DNA from: Luteimonas rhizosphaericola
GTDB taxonomy: Bacteria; Pseudomonadota; Gammaproteobacteria; Xanthomonadales; Xanthomonadaceae
Direction of reading: 5' to 3'
DNA length: 64,000 nucleotides
Assembly: GCF_029888045.1 (NCBI RefSeq)
Contig: NZ_JARXRN010000028.1
Span: forward strand, 163,924 to 227,923
In this document: piece after piece, positions 18,975 through 28,718 of the stretch
How the letters are laid out: the number at the start of each line of letters is the position of its first letter
Position numbering within the stretch: the first letter of the stretch is position 1
Made by a program: the position numbers and the translations under genes
Notes under the pieces: generated by a model
Seen by the model: the letters and a program-made list of their open reading frames with translations, nothing else
The model's database searches: none
What the model was told of the DNA's origin: nothing

Positions 18975-20275
18975 TTATTCGACCCGCGCGGGATAGGCGC
19001 GCGGCAGGGCGCCGGCCTCGGGCGCCGGCGCCGCGCGCAGGTAGCGGTCGCGCAACTCGGTCTGGCGCGAACGCATCGGGATCGCGCGCCCGCCCAGCCA
19101 GACCTGCTCGGCCACATGGGCGACATCCAGCGGATCGCCGGTCCACAGCGCCAGGTCCGCGGTCTGGCCGACCGCGATCGTGCCGAGCCGGTCGCCGAGC
19201 CCGAAGGCCTGCGCCGGCACCCGCGTCAGGCCCGCCAGCCCGGCCTCCCACGGCAGCCCGTTGGCGACCGCGTTGCCCGCCAGCTGCCGCACCTTGCGCG
19301 CGTTGTGCGAGGCATCGCCCGACTGGGTGAAGCCCACCCGCACGCCGGCCGCATGCAGGCGCGCGGCGTTCTCGAGCGTGGCGCCCAGGCGGTCGAAGTT
19401 GCCCGGCAGGTTCACCAGCGGGTCGATGAACACCGGCACGTCGGCGGCGGCGAGTTCGCGGCCCAGCTTCCAGGCCTCGGCGCCGCCGGCGATGGCGATG
19501 CGCACGCCGTGCGCGCGCGACCAGCGCAGCAGCTGGCGGATGTCCGCGGCACGGTCGATCTCCACCACGACCCGGCCGCCGCCGTCGAGGTAGCGCTTGA
19601 GCGTCGTTCGGCCGGCGGGCGTGAGCAGGGCGAAGTTCGAATCCGCCGGCAGGCGTCCGCGCGCCTCGTCGACCAGCTGGTCGAGCAGCATCCACTGGCC
19701 CGCGCGCGAGGACCCGCTGAGGTTCGACGCGCCCGCGCCGAGCGCCACGAACAGCACCTTCGGACCTGCCGGGTCCGGGCTGCCGTCCAGGCGCACCACC
19801 GCGCCCTGGCCGCCGATGATCGAACCGCCCGACACCGTGCCGGCGCTGAGCAGGGTGAAGCCGATGCCCTCCACCCGCGCCACCGGCAGCAGGATCGACT
19901 CCGGGTTGTAGGCCAGGGTCACGTCGAACTCGGGGCGGACGGTGATGTCCTTGGCGTTCTCGCCCAGCGCCAGCGAGGCGTCCCGGGTCGAGGCTTCGCC
20001 CGAGACCTCCTCGATGCCGATCCCGGTGATGCCGCCGAACAGCGCCGGCGTGAGCGGGCGTCCGCCGGCATCCACCTCGGCCACGCCGGCCGCGGACAGC
20101 CCGCTGCCGATCGCGGCGATGCGGCCGCCGCGCACCAGCACGTCGTGCGCCTGCAGGGTGCCGCGCTCGGATGCGGTGTGGACGGTGGCGTTGCGGATCA
20201 GCACGTCCTGCGCGAACGCGGGCGCGGCGCAGAGCGCGGCCGCGAGGGTCGTGGCCAGCACGGCGAGACGACGGC

Positions 20276-20279
<4 letters not shown>
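18975..20279 (-). CDS. Exported amidohydrolase-like protein lacking the metal-binding HxH
   Basis: A 434-residue periplasmic protein of the imidazolonepropionase-like amidohydrolase family, with a signal peptide (MSRRLAVLATTLAAALCAAP, cleaved after AFA). The fold is recognisable: DVLIRNATVHTASERG at the start and LGTIAVGQTADLALWTGDP near the end. Where active members carry a D-x-H-x-H motif after the TPGL-type strand, this one reads LTPALFGGITGIG (residues 77-87), so the first two metal ligands are absent. It overlaps the gene upstream, an intact homologue, by four bases (ATGA). It may be a non-catalytic partner subunit or use another mechanism. Confidence 0.85.
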
Positions 20280-21664
<1,385 letters not shown>

Positions 21665-21771
21665 GCGTGTGGGTCCCCGGGAGAATCGGCTGACGGTAGC
21701 CGCTGGTGCGCGATGCGCCAGCCGCCAAAGGTCATGGTGCGTGACAGAATGCCGCAAAAGCGGAGGCGCGC

Positions 21772-22548
21772 ATGAAGGACAAGCACGAGATCGTCGCCAA
21801 CTGGCTGCCGCGCTACACCGGCGTGGCGCTCGAGGCCTTCGGCGAACACATCCTGCTGACCAACTTCGGCGGCTACCTGGGGCATTTCGCCCGGCTCACC
21901 GGCGCCGAAGTGGTCGGCACCGACCGGCCGATGCCCAGCGCCACCGCCGACGGCATCACCATGATCAACTTCGGCATGGGCAGCCCGAACGCGGCGACCA
22001 TGATGGACCTGCTGTCGGCGATCGGGCCCAAGGCGGTGCTGTTCCTAGGCAAGTGCGGCGGGCTCAAGCGCAAGAACCAGCTCGGCGACCTGGTGCTGCC
22101 GATCGCGGCGATCCGCGGCGAGGGCACCTCCAACGACTACCTGCTGCCGGAAGTGCCCGCGCTGCCGGCCTTCGCGCTGCAGCGCGCGGTCTCGACCATG
22201 ATCCGCGACCTCGGCCACGACTACTGGACCGGCACCGTGTTCACCACCAACCGCCGGGTCTGGGAGCACGACGACGCCTTCAAGAAGCGGCTGCGGGCGA
22301 TGCGCTGCATGGCGATCGACATGGAAACCGCGACCCTGTTCGCCGCCGGCTTCGCCAACCGCATTCCCTCGGGCGCGCTGCTGCTGGTGAGCGACCAGCC
22401 GATGATCCCGGAAGGGGTGAAGACCGACATCTCCGATGCGCGGGTGAGCGCGGAGTTCGTGGAGCGCCACATCCAGATCGGGATCGAGGCGCTGCGCCTG
22501 ATCCGCCGCCACGGCAAGTCGGTCCGGCACCTGCGGTTCGACGAATAG
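21772..22548 (+). CDS. AMP nucleosidase (short form)
   Basis: A 258-residue enzyme of the nucleoside phosphorylase/hydrolase superfamily expected to split AMP into adenine and ribose 5-phosphate. It corresponds to the catalytic half of E. coli Amn without the N-terminal regulatory domain. Signatures: INFGMGSPNAATMMDLL (phosphate/ribose loop), LFLGKCGGLK, MRCMAIDMETATLF (the glutamate and methionine that contact ribose), and the LLVSDQPMIPEGVKT region. The gene is divergent from the amidohydrolase operon and is followed by REP repeats rather than another gene. Confidence 0.88.
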   Translation: MKDKHEIVANWLPRYTGVALEAFGEHILLTNFGGYLGHFARLTGAEVVGTDRPMPSATADGITMINFGMGSPNAATMMDLLSAIGPKAVLFLGKCGGLKRKNQLGDLVLPIAAIRGEGTSNDYLLPEVPALPAFALQRAVSTMIRDLGHDYWTGTVFTTNRRVWEHDDAFKKRLRAMRCMAIDMETATLFAAGFANRIPSGALLLVSDQPMIPEGVKTDISDARVSAEFVERHIQIGIEALRLIRRHGKSVRHLRFDE

Positions 22549-22588
22549 CCGCCCCGCGGCACGCACGACGCGCGTCTCCCGCCGAGTT

Positions 22589-22693
22589 CCCGGATGCGGC
22601 CTGCGGCCTTATCCGGGTGACGCGATGCGCCGGCACGGCGGGATCCCGCATCGCGAGCATTCCCGTAGCCCGGGTAAGCGAAGCGCACCCGGG
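22589..22693. repeat. REP inverted pair (BIME) 1, AMP nucleosidase-DUF924 gap
   Basis: A long-loop REP (22589-22617, CCCGGATGCGGCCTGCGGCC then TTATCCGGG) in reverse orientation is followed 47 bases later by a short-loop REP (22665-22693) in forward orientation, starting GTAGCCCGGGTAAGCGAAGC. Each can fold into a hairpin with CCCGGAT/ATCCGGG arms. The GTAG tetranucleotide and hairpin are the RAYT recognition features known from enterobacterial REPs. Confidence 0.9.
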
Positions 22694-22767
22694 ACTCCGC
22701 GAAAACACGACCGCCGCGATCTTCCGATCGCCCGGATCCACGGGCGAGGCAATCCCGGCCTGCTCAT

Positions 22768-22875
22768 CCCCGGATGCGGCCTGCGGCCTTATCCGGGCTA
22801 CGCGACGGGTCGGCATGGAGGGATCCCGCATTGCGCGCATTCCCCGTAGCCCGGGTAAGCGAAGCGCACCCGGGG
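22768..22875. repeat. REP inverted pair (BIME) 2, tandem duplicate of pair 1
   Basis: Long-loop REP at 22768-22797 and short-loop REP at 22846-22875. The spacer (with GGATCCCGCATTGCGCGCAT) resembles the spacer of pair 1, and the pairs repeat with a period of about 180 bases, so this is a duplicated BIME. The 389-base gap 22549-22937 otherwise holds only the DUF924 promoter. Confidence 0.88.
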
Positions 22876-22925
22876 TCCACGGACCCGACGCGGCACACCC
22901 GCCGACCACGAACGCGCGGCGGCGC

Positions 22926-22931
22926 TATCAT
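22926..22931 (+). promoter_or_regulatory. -10 element giving a probably leaderless DUF924 transcript
   Basis: TATCAT is followed by only CGCCGC before the ATG at 22938, so a start site seven or so bases downstream of the -10 falls on or next to the start codon. The same arrangement (TAGAAT-CGCCGC-ATG) occurs before rsgA at 28680. No ribosome site is present. Confidence 0.45.
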
Positions 22932-22937
22932 CGCCGC

Positions 22938-23483
22938 ATGGACAACGCACACGAGATCCGCCAGGTCATCGAATTCTGGCGCACGTCCGGCTACGAGCGC
23001 TGGTTCAACGGCGGCGATGCGTTCGATGCCCAGTGCGGCGAGCGCTTCACCGGGCTGCACCTGGCCGCGGCGCGGCGCGAATGCGATGCATGGATGGACA
23101 GCGCCGACGGCGCGCTGGCGCTGCTGATCCTGCTCGACCAGATTCCGCGCAACGTGTTCCGCGGCAGCGGCCACGCGTTCGCCACCGATCCGCTGGCGCT
23201 GCACTACGCGGGGCGCGCGCTCGACGCCGGCCTCGACCGCGAGGTTGACGCGGACCTGCGCGCCTTCATGCACATGCCATTCGAGCATTCCGAGGCGCTG
23301 GCGGACCAGCAGCGCGCGGTGGCGCTGTTCGAGGCGCTGGGCGACGCGCAGTACCTGCAGTACGCGCGCGCGCACCTCGAAGTGATCGAACGCTTCGGCC
23401 GCTTCCCGCACCGCAACCGCGCCTTGGGACGCGAGAACACCGCGGACGAACAGGCCTGGCTCGACGCCGGCGGCGGCTTCTGA
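22938..23483 (+). CDS. DUF924 family protein
   Basis: A 181-residue soluble, mostly helical protein of the DUF924 (YPO3184-like, TPR-fold) family. Conserved segments include EIRQVIEFW at the start, LALLILLDQIPRNVFRG in the middle, FMHMPFEHSE with acid residues, and ERFGRFPHRNRALGR near the end. The length is normal for the family. Biochemical role is not established. A -10-like TATCAT lies six bases before the ATG, so the mRNA is probably leaderless. Confidence 0.9.
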   Translation: MDNAHEIRQVIEFWRTSGYERWFNGGDAFDAQCGERFTGLHLAAARRECDAWMDSADGALALLILLDQIPRNVFRGSGHAFATDPLALHYAGRALDAGLDREVDADLRAFMHMPFEHSEALADQQRAVALFEALGDAQYLQYARAHLEVIERFGRFPHRNRALGRENTADEQAWLDAGGGF

Positions 23484-23567
23484 GCCAGCGCGTACGCACA
23501 CCCTCCGGAAGGGCCGCTCGCCTCCCCCAGGCTGAAGAAGGCAGCGGGCCGCATCAATTATCCGGGA

Positions 23568-23843
23568 TCAATTGGTTCGGGGCAGGTCACCGCGGCAGAC
23601 AACATCATTCCCGCTGCAACGCCCCAGTCGTTGCAGATCGGCTTGGGCGGCGTCCTGGGCGGCGATCCTCTCGGACTCCGTCATGCAGACGCGCTCAACC
23701 TTATTGCTTCCGAGACTCTTCTTGCGCTCGCAGTGCACCTTCTTCTCGGCGTCGGTCGTTCCGTCTTCGCCGCGTGCAGCCGGTTCGTTGGCGAAAAGGG
23801 ACCCGCAGCACAGAATCAATGCCATCAGAAGGATCGACTTCAT
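23568..23843 (-). CDS. Small exported cysteine-containing protein
   Basis: A 91-residue protein with a signal peptide (MKSILLMALILCCGSLFANE). The mature part is basic and charged and holds four Cys (38, 53, 76 and 83). The segment HCERKKSLGSNKVERVCMTE resembles a motif seen in small secreted xanthomonad/sphingomonad proteins with C-x(n)-GS-x(n)-VC-x-T, but no function is known for it. The ATG at 23843 is preceded by GGGAG at good spacing; an upstream ATG at 23927 is unlikely. Possible disulfides would fit with the two DsbA enzymes. This gene is slightly less GC-rich than its neighbours. Confidence 0.65.
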   Translation of the reverse strand: MKSILLMALILCCGSLFANEPAARGEDGTTDAEKKVHCERKKSLGSNKVERVCMTESERIAAQDAAQADLQRLGRCSGNDVVCRGDLPRTN

Positions 23844-24014
23844 GGCGAATTCTCCCAGAGCGTTGGAAAACCAGCAGTCGGAATTGGCTGCTGGCACGAT
23901 CCTATCCCAGACGCATCTCCGCTGCACGCCGCGCGCCGCCGCCGCGATCCCGCGGTGCCCGGGGCCGCGCCGGCGTCACTCCCGCCGGCCCGCCCGCGCT
24001 TGAGGTTACTGAGA

Positions 24015-24941
24015 TCAGTAGCGTGGAATCGACGCGTCCACCGTGTCCGACCACGCCGAGATGCCGCCCTCGACGTTGAACACGTTGCGGAAGCCCAGCG
24101 CGCGGAATTCCTCCGCGGCGCGGCCGCTGCGGCCGCCGCCGTGGCACAGGAACGCGATCGCGGTGTCCTTCGGCAGCGCCTCGATCGCGCCGCGGCCCTC
24201 GTCGAAGGTGCGGTAGGCCACCGGCACCGAGGCGATCGCGCGCTCCTCGGGCGGGCGCACGTCGACCAGCATCACCTCGCCGGTGCGCACCTTGGCATTG
24301 GCTTCGGCCGGCGTCAGCGCACCCACCGGGCCGGGCGCGTTGGGGTTGTCGATCACCAGGCCCTTGCCGCGCATGTCGTCGGCGAAGTCGATGGTCAGGC
24401 CGTCGGCGCGGCGCGCGCCGGCGACGTCGAACTGCACCCGCACGCCGTCGATGTCGACCGCGATCGCATCGGCGTCGGCCGGGCCCAGGTTGAGGCGGGT
24501 ACGGAACGCGCGGTCGACTTCCACCTGCAGCGCGACCTCGCCGCCGGCATCGTCGATCGCCTGGCGGATCATCTTCAGTGCCGCGGGCGTGATGGTGATC
24601 GACGGCGGAGTGCGGTCGGGCGCGGGCAGGCCCAGCGCGGCATGCAGCTCGCCGCTGTTGACCATCTGGCCGATGATGTCGCTGCCGCCGACCAGCTCGC
24701 CGTCGATGTACAGCTGCGGGATGGTCGGCCAGTCACCGTAGACCTTGATGCCTTCGCGGATCGCGGGGTCGGTCAGCACGTCGACGTGGGCATAGTCGGC
24801 GCCCAGCGCGTCGAGCGCCGACACCGCCTTGGCCGAGAACCCGCACTGCGGCGCAGCCGGCGCGCCCTTCATGAACAGCACGGCGCGGTTGGACTGCAGC
24901 AGCGCGTCGATGCGGGCGCGCACGGCGGGGTCGAGGGACAT
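24015..24941 (-). CDS. Grx4-type monothiol glutaredoxin fused to HesB-like and rhodanese domains
   Basis: A 308-residue three-domain protein. Residues 1-105 are a CGFS monothiol glutaredoxin (C33-G-F-S36, WPTIPQLYIDGELVGGSD), the class that carries [2Fe-2S] clusters with glutathione. Residues 113-190 resemble a HesB/IscA A-type carrier (SITITPAALKMIRQAI) but contain no Cys, so it cannot ligate a cluster in the usual way. Residues 205-308 form a rhodanese with loop C266-HGGGRSG. The fusion suggests coupling of sulfur transfer to iron-sulfur trafficking. It is divergent from the deacetylase gene; a TACCAT element (24977-24972) may be its -10. Confidence 0.9.
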   Translation of the reverse strand: MSLDPAVRARIDALLQSNRAVLFMKGAPAAPQCGFSAKAVSALDALGADYAHVDVLTDPAIREGIKVYGDWPTIPQLYIDGELVGGSDIIGQMVNSGELHAALGLPAPDRTPPSITITPAALKMIRQAIDDAGGEVALQVEVDRAFRTRLNLGPADADAIAVDIDGVRVQFDVAGARRADGLTIDFADDMRGKGLVIDNPNAPGPVGALTPAEANAKVRTGEVMLVDVRPPEERAIASVPVAYRTFDEGRGAIEALPKDTAIAFLCHGGGRSGRAAEEFRALGFRNVFNVEGGISAWSDTVDASIPRY

Positions 24942-25065
24942 GGGGGAATCCTGCGTGAAACGGGGCCCACCATGGTAGCGCGATCGCCCCCAGGCGGCCT
25001 GTGGACGGCCCGGAACGCACTGGTGCGCGGGCGGCCGCGCCGGCGGCGATGGCATCATCGTGCCG

Positions 25066-25833
25066 ATGCACGCCTCCCATCGCCCACCCCGCCATCCCCG
25101 CGCCTGGCTACCGCTGCTGCTGCTCTCGCAGGCGGCGGTGGCGTGGCTGTGGTGGCGCTGGGGCTGGCCGGTCGGGCTGCCGGCGATGCTGGCCACGCAC
25201 GCGGTCGCCTGGTGGGGCGTGCTGGCGCCGAACGCGGCGCTGTACGGACCGGTGCTCTCGCGGCTGCCCATCGCCGACAGGGACGTCTGGCTGACCATCG
25301 ACGACGGTCCGTCGGACCAGACGGCGGCGATCCTCGACCTGCTCGACGCCCACGACGCCAGGGCCACCTTCTTCCTGGTCGGCGAGCGCGCCCGGGCGCG
25401 GCCCGACCTGGTGCGCGAGATCGCGCGCCGCGGCCACGGCATCGCCAACCACAGCGCGACCCATCCGCAGGCGCGATTCTGGGCGCTTGGCCCGCGGCGC
25501 ATGCGCGCCGAGATCGAAGGCGCCCAGCACGAACTGCGGAACATCACCGGGTCCGCGCCGCGCTGGTTCCGGGCCGTGGTCGGGCACGCCAATCCGTTCG
25601 TGTCCGCGCCGCTGCGCGACGCCAGGCTGGCGCGCGTGGGCTGGAGCGCGCGTGGTTTCGACGCGGTCGAGCGCGACGTCGCGCGCGTGGTGGCGCGGAT
25701 CGAGCGCGATCTGGCGCCGGGCGCGATCGTGCTGCTGCACGAGGGCGCGCCGCACGGACGCAGCGTGGAGATGATCGCGGCGGTGCTGGGCCGGCTCGAG
25801 GCGCTGGGCTATCGCGCGGCGTTGCCGGAGTAG
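25066..25833 (+). CDS. Membrane-anchored polysaccharide deacetylase (NodB domain)
   Basis: A 255-residue carbohydrate esterase family 4 protein. Two hydrophobic segments (about residues 14-32 and 37-55) anchor it; the NodB domain follows. The metal/catalytic motif is TIDDGPS with Asp79 (general base) and Asp80 (metal), and H129-x3-H133 in NHSATHP. The later motif is RWFRAVVGHANPF and the terminal one IVLLHEGAPHG, which supplies the acid His. Expected activity is removal of acetyl groups from a glycan such as peptidoglycan or exopolysaccharide. ATG 25066 is preferred over GTG 25060; both follow a CATCAT element closely, so the mRNA may be nearly leaderless. Confidence 0.88.
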   Translation: MHASHRPPRHPRAWLPLLLLSQAAVAWLWWRWGWPVGLPAMLATHAVAWWGVLAPNAALYGPVLSRLPIADRDVWLTIDDGPSDQTAAILDLLDAHDARATFFLVGERARARPDLVREIARRGHGIANHSATHPQARFWALGPRRMRAEIEGAQHELRNITGSAPRWFRAVVGHANPFVSAPLRDARLARVGWSARGFDAVERDVARVVARIERDLAPGAIVLLHEGAPHGRSVEMIAAVLGRLEALGYRAALPE

Positions 25834-25847
25834 CGGCTAAACAAACC

Positions 25848-25919
25848 GGGGTCAGAGTCGACTTTCGGCCGAGTTGCTTACGCCTCCCGACTTGCGAGGC
25901 GAAAGTCGACTCTGACCCC
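25848..25919. repeat. Perfect inverted pair of the GGGGTCAGAGTCGAC repeat (copies 2 and 3)
   Basis: The left arm 25848-25867 (GGGGTCAGAGTCGACTTTCG) is the exact reverse complement of the right arm 25900-25919, with a 32-base loop. It lies between the convergent deacetylase and methyltransferase genes and can form a 20-bp hairpin, so it may stop transcription from both sides. The arms are copies of the dispersed repeat also present at 35, 46535 and 48119. Confidence 0.85.
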
Positions 25920-25924
25920 TGCCC

Positions 25925-26620
25925 TCACGTCCGTCGCGCCACCACCAGCCAGTTGTTGAACGGCGTGTTGCCGAACCAGGGGCGGATGTCGGCCGCGAGG
26001 CCGGCGGCGTCGAGCCGGGCGCGCAGTTCCTCGACCGCCGGATAGTGCTTCGGCCGGTCCGGCATCCAGCCGGTCAGCGCGGCGAAGCGGTCGCCGGCGC
26101 GGGTGCGGCGGATGCGCGCGCTGCCGTCGTCGAGCGCGGCGCGCATCACCAGCACGGCGCCGGGCGCGAGCATCGCGGTCGCCGCGTCGAGCAGCGTGGC
26201 CTGCTGCTCGCGGGTCAGGAACTGCAGCACGTCGAGGATCGCCACGCTGCCAGAATGCGGCGGGTAGCCCGCGGCCAGGTCGACCACGTCGAAGCGCACG
26301 TCGTCCAGCGCCGCACGCGCGGCGATGCGGCGCGCGCGTTCGATCTTGGGCGCGTCGATGTCCACGCCGACGTAGCCGGTGCGCTGGCCGTCGCGGCGCA
26401 TCGCGTGCGCCAGCAGGCCCAGGCCGCAGCCCAGGTCCAGCAGCGGCGCGTCCACCCCGCGCAGCGCATCGAGCACGCCGGGATACAGCGGGTCGGTGCG
26501 CAGCTTGGTCAGCGTGTAGTAGTAGTCGTAGCGGTTGCCGAGCGTGCGCTCGGGCAGGAAGGCGCGGGCGATGCCCTGCGCGGCGGCGGCGTCCATGGGC
26601 CGCGGGGCGGGTACGTTCAT
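25925..26620 (-). CDS. Class I SAM-dependent methyltransferase
   Basis: A 231-residue methyltransferase. Motif I is PLLDLGCGLGLLAHAM, followed by YVGVDIDAPKIERAR (motif II acid) and SVAILDVLQFL (motif IV region). The N-terminus FLPERTLGNRYDYYYTLTKLRTDP is rich in Tyr and may form the substrate lid. The substrate is unknown. Its ATG overlaps the stop of the SGNH hydrolase gene by four bases (ATGA), making it the third gene of an operon with that hydrolase and an aminotransferase. A lipid, fatty acid or small-molecule target would fit, but that is guesswork. Confidence 0.85.
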   Translation of the reverse strand: MNVPAPRPMDAAAAQGIARAFLPERTLGNRYDYYYTLTKLRTDPLYPGVLDALRGVDAPLLDLGCGLGLLAHAMRRDGQRTGYVGVDIDAPKIERARRIAARAALDDVRFDVVDLAAGYPPHSGSVAILDVLQFLTREQQATLLDAATAMLAPGAVLVMRAALDDGSARIRRTRAGDRFAALTGWMPDRPKHYPAVEELRARLDAAGLAADIRPWFGNTPFNNWLVVARRT

Positions 26621-27234
26621 GGCGGCGACAGTAACCGACGCGCGACCGGCAGCGCCAGCCGCGTCCACTGCGCGTACATCGTCGCGGACGGGTGCAGTCC
26701 GTCGTCGGCCAGCATCGCCGGCTCGGCGCCGTGCGCGCGGCTGGCGGCGGTGATGTCGACGAAGGCGATGCCGTGCGCCGCGCAGGCGGTCTGCGCCGCG
26801 GCGTTGAAGGCGTCGAGTTCGCGCGCGATCCGGTCCCGGTCGCGGCCGGACGCGATCGCGAACGGGGTCACGCCCCAGTCCGGGATCGACAGCACCAGCA
26901 CCCGCCCGGGACGATCCCCGGCCAGCGCCGTCGCGCGCGCCAGCAGCGCCTCGAACTGCGCGCCGTACTCCGCCACGTCGCGCCCGCGGTACTGGTTGTT
27001 GACGCCCACCAGCAGCGAGACCAGGGCGAACCCGGCCGGCGGCTGCGCCACGTCGATCGCGGCGGACAGTTCGTCGGTGGTCCAGCCGGTGGCGGCGATG
27101 ATGTCGGGATCGTCGAGCGCCACGCCGCCCGCGCGCAGCGCGCGCGCCAGCTGCACCGGCCAGCGGCCGTCGGCGTCGATGCCTTCGCCGATCGTGTAGC
27201 TGTCGCCGAGGGCGAGGTAGCGCACCGGCCTCAC
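26617..27234 (-). CDS. SGNH/GDSL-type hydrolase
   Basis: A 205-residue esterase-type hydrolase. Block I is LALGDSYTIGEG with Ser12, block III is LLVGVNNQYRG with the Asn of the oxyanion hole, and block V is DDGLHPSATMY with the Asp/His pair. No signal peptide, so it acts in the cytoplasm. The GTG at 27234 overlaps the aminotransferase stop (GTGA) and is chosen on that basis; GTG 27225 is a shorter alternative. It overlaps the methyltransferase start at its other end. Confidence 0.87.
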   Translation of the reverse strand: MRPVRYLALGDSYTIGEGIDADGRWPVQLARALRAGGVALDDPDIIAATGWTTDELSAAIDVAQPPAGFALVSLLVGVNNQYRGRDVAEYGAQFEALLARATALAGDRPGRVLVLSIPDWGVTPFAIASGRDRDRIARELDAFNAAAQTACAAHGIAFVDITAASRAHGAEPAMLADDGLHPSATMYAQWTRLALPVARRLLSPP

Positions 27235-28499
27235 GCCGCGGGCCGCGCCTTCTTCTTCATCGGCACCACCTTGGCGTGGGCCTGCGCGCGACGGTCGAGC
27301 ACGCGGTCGATGCGCGCGAACACCTCGCGCACCACGTCCGGCTGCGGCAGCAGGGTCACCCGGAAATGGTTGCGGTAGGGCACGTTGAAGCTGGCGCCGG
27401 GCACGATCAGCACGTCCTCGGTTTCCAGCATCTCCAGCGCGAAGCCGTGGTCGTCGAAGCCCTCGGCCGCGTCGCCGACCACGCCGGGGAACGCGTACAG
27501 GGCGCCGGCCGGCGAGGCCAGTTCGAGGTGCGGGCTGGCCGCGCAGGCCTCGATCACGGCGCGGCGCGCCTCGTACAGGCGGCCGCCGGGCCGGCACAGC
27601 GGGGTGATGGTGTCGGCGCCGGTCAGCGCGGCCTCGATCGCGAACTGGCCCGGCACGTTGGCGCACAGGCGCAGCGCGCCGAGCAGGTCCATGGCGTGGC
27701 GGAATTCGGCGCTGCGCTTCGGGTCGCCCGACAGCACCGCCCAGCCCACGCGCCAGCCGCAGGCGCGGTGCACCTTGGACAGGCCGCCGAACGACAGGCA
27801 CGGCGCGTCGCCGGCGATCGGCGCCACCGGCACGAAGCCGTGGCCGTCGTAGAGGATGCTGTCGTAGATCTCGTCGCACAGCAGCAGCAGGTTGTGGCGG
27901 GCGGCGATCGCGACGATGCGTTCGAGCAGCTCGCGCGGGTAGTTGGCGCCGGTGGGGTTGTTCGGGTTGATCAGCACGATGGCGCGCGTGCGCGCCGACA
28001 CCAGAGCCTCGAGCTCCACCGGGTCGGGCAGGAAGCCGTTGCCCTCGCGGCACTGGTAGAACACCGGGCGGCCGTCGTTGAGGATGGTCGCGGCCGACCA
28101 CAGCGGATAGTCGGGCGAGGGCACCAGCACCTCGTCGCCGGGGTTGAGCAGCGCGCGCAGCGAGATGTCGATCAGCTCGCTCACGCCGTTGCCGACGAAC
28201 ACGCGCTCGGGCGAGGCGTGTGGCGTGCCGCGCGCGACGTGGTGCGCGGCGATCGCCTCGCGCGCCTCCGGCAGGCCCTGCTGGTGGGTGTAGGGATCGG
28301 TGCGGTGGATGTGGTCGGCGATCGCGCGCTGCAGGTGCTCGGGCGCGCGGAAGCCGAACGCGCCGGGGTTGCCGATGTTGAGCTTGATCAGCGTGCGGCC
28401 CTGGGTCTCCAGCTCGCGGGCGCGCCGGGCGAGTTCGCCGCGGATCTCGTAGCGCACTTCGGACAGGCGTTCGCGGACGGGCAGGCTGGGCAGGGACAT
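27231..28499 (-). CDS. PLP-dependent aminotransferase (AlaA-like, class I/II)
   Basis: A 422-residue fold-type I aminotransferase most like glutamate-pyruvate aminotransferase AlaA. Visible: NIGNPGAFGF, the cofactor-binding GNGVSELID and SPDYPLW segments, NPNNPTGA, the Asp in LLCDEIYDSILYDG, and the Schiff-base Lys242 in FGGLSKVHRACGWRVGW. The C-terminal arginine for substrate carboxylate is in NHFRVTLLPQP. It carries a lysine-rich tail (VVPMKKKARPAA). ATG 28499 gives the usual N-terminus. First gene of an overlapping three-gene leftward operon with an SGNH hydrolase and a methyltransferase; divergent from rsgA. Confidence 0.9.
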   Translation of the reverse strand: MSLPSLPVRERLSEVRYEIRGELARRARELETQGRTLIKLNIGNPGAFGFRAPEHLQRAIADHIHRTDPYTHQQGLPEAREAIAAHHVARGTPHASPERVFVGNGVSELIDISLRALLNPGDEVLVPSPDYPLWSAATILNDGRPVFYQCREGNGFLPDPVELEALVSARTRAIVLINPNNPTGANYPRELLERIVAIAARHNLLLLCDEIYDSILYDGHGFVPVAPIAGDAPCLSFGGLSKVHRACGWRVGWAVLSGDPKRSAEFRHAMDLLGALRLCANVPGQFAIEAALTGADTITPLCRPGGRLYEARRAVIEACAASPHLELASPAGALYAFPGVVGDAAEGFDDHGFALEMLETEDVLIVPGASFNVPYRNHFRVTLLPQPDVVREVFARIDRVLDRRAQAHAKVVPMKKKARPAA

Positions 28500-28679
28500 C
28501 GGAGCGGCGGCGGGGCGGCGGGAGGCCGCGAAACTCCGGATCATACGCCTGTGCCGCGCGGTCGCACGCCGGTGTGCAGCCGTGCGTTGGCCCGCGTTCG
28601 GGGGTGCCGTCGCGCCCGCCGTGCACGCCTCCGGCCGGCCGCAGACACCCACGGCACGGGCGTGTGCCGCGGCAGGCCC

Positions 28680-28718
28680 TAGAATCGCCGCATGCAGACC
28701 CCGCCCGCACGCGCTTGA
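28680..28718 (+). promoter_or_regulatory. rsgA promoter -10 with 8-codon leader reading frame
   Basis: TAGAAT (28680-28685) is followed by CGCCGC and an ATG at 28692 that opens a tiny frame, MQTPPARA, ending in TGA at 28716-28718. That TGA overlaps the TTG (28715-28717) which begins the rsgA frame. Either this is a coupled leader peptide on a leaderless mRNA, or ATG 28692 is the true rsgA start and one base has been lost (ARA then LIPAAN would read through). Confidence 0.5.
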
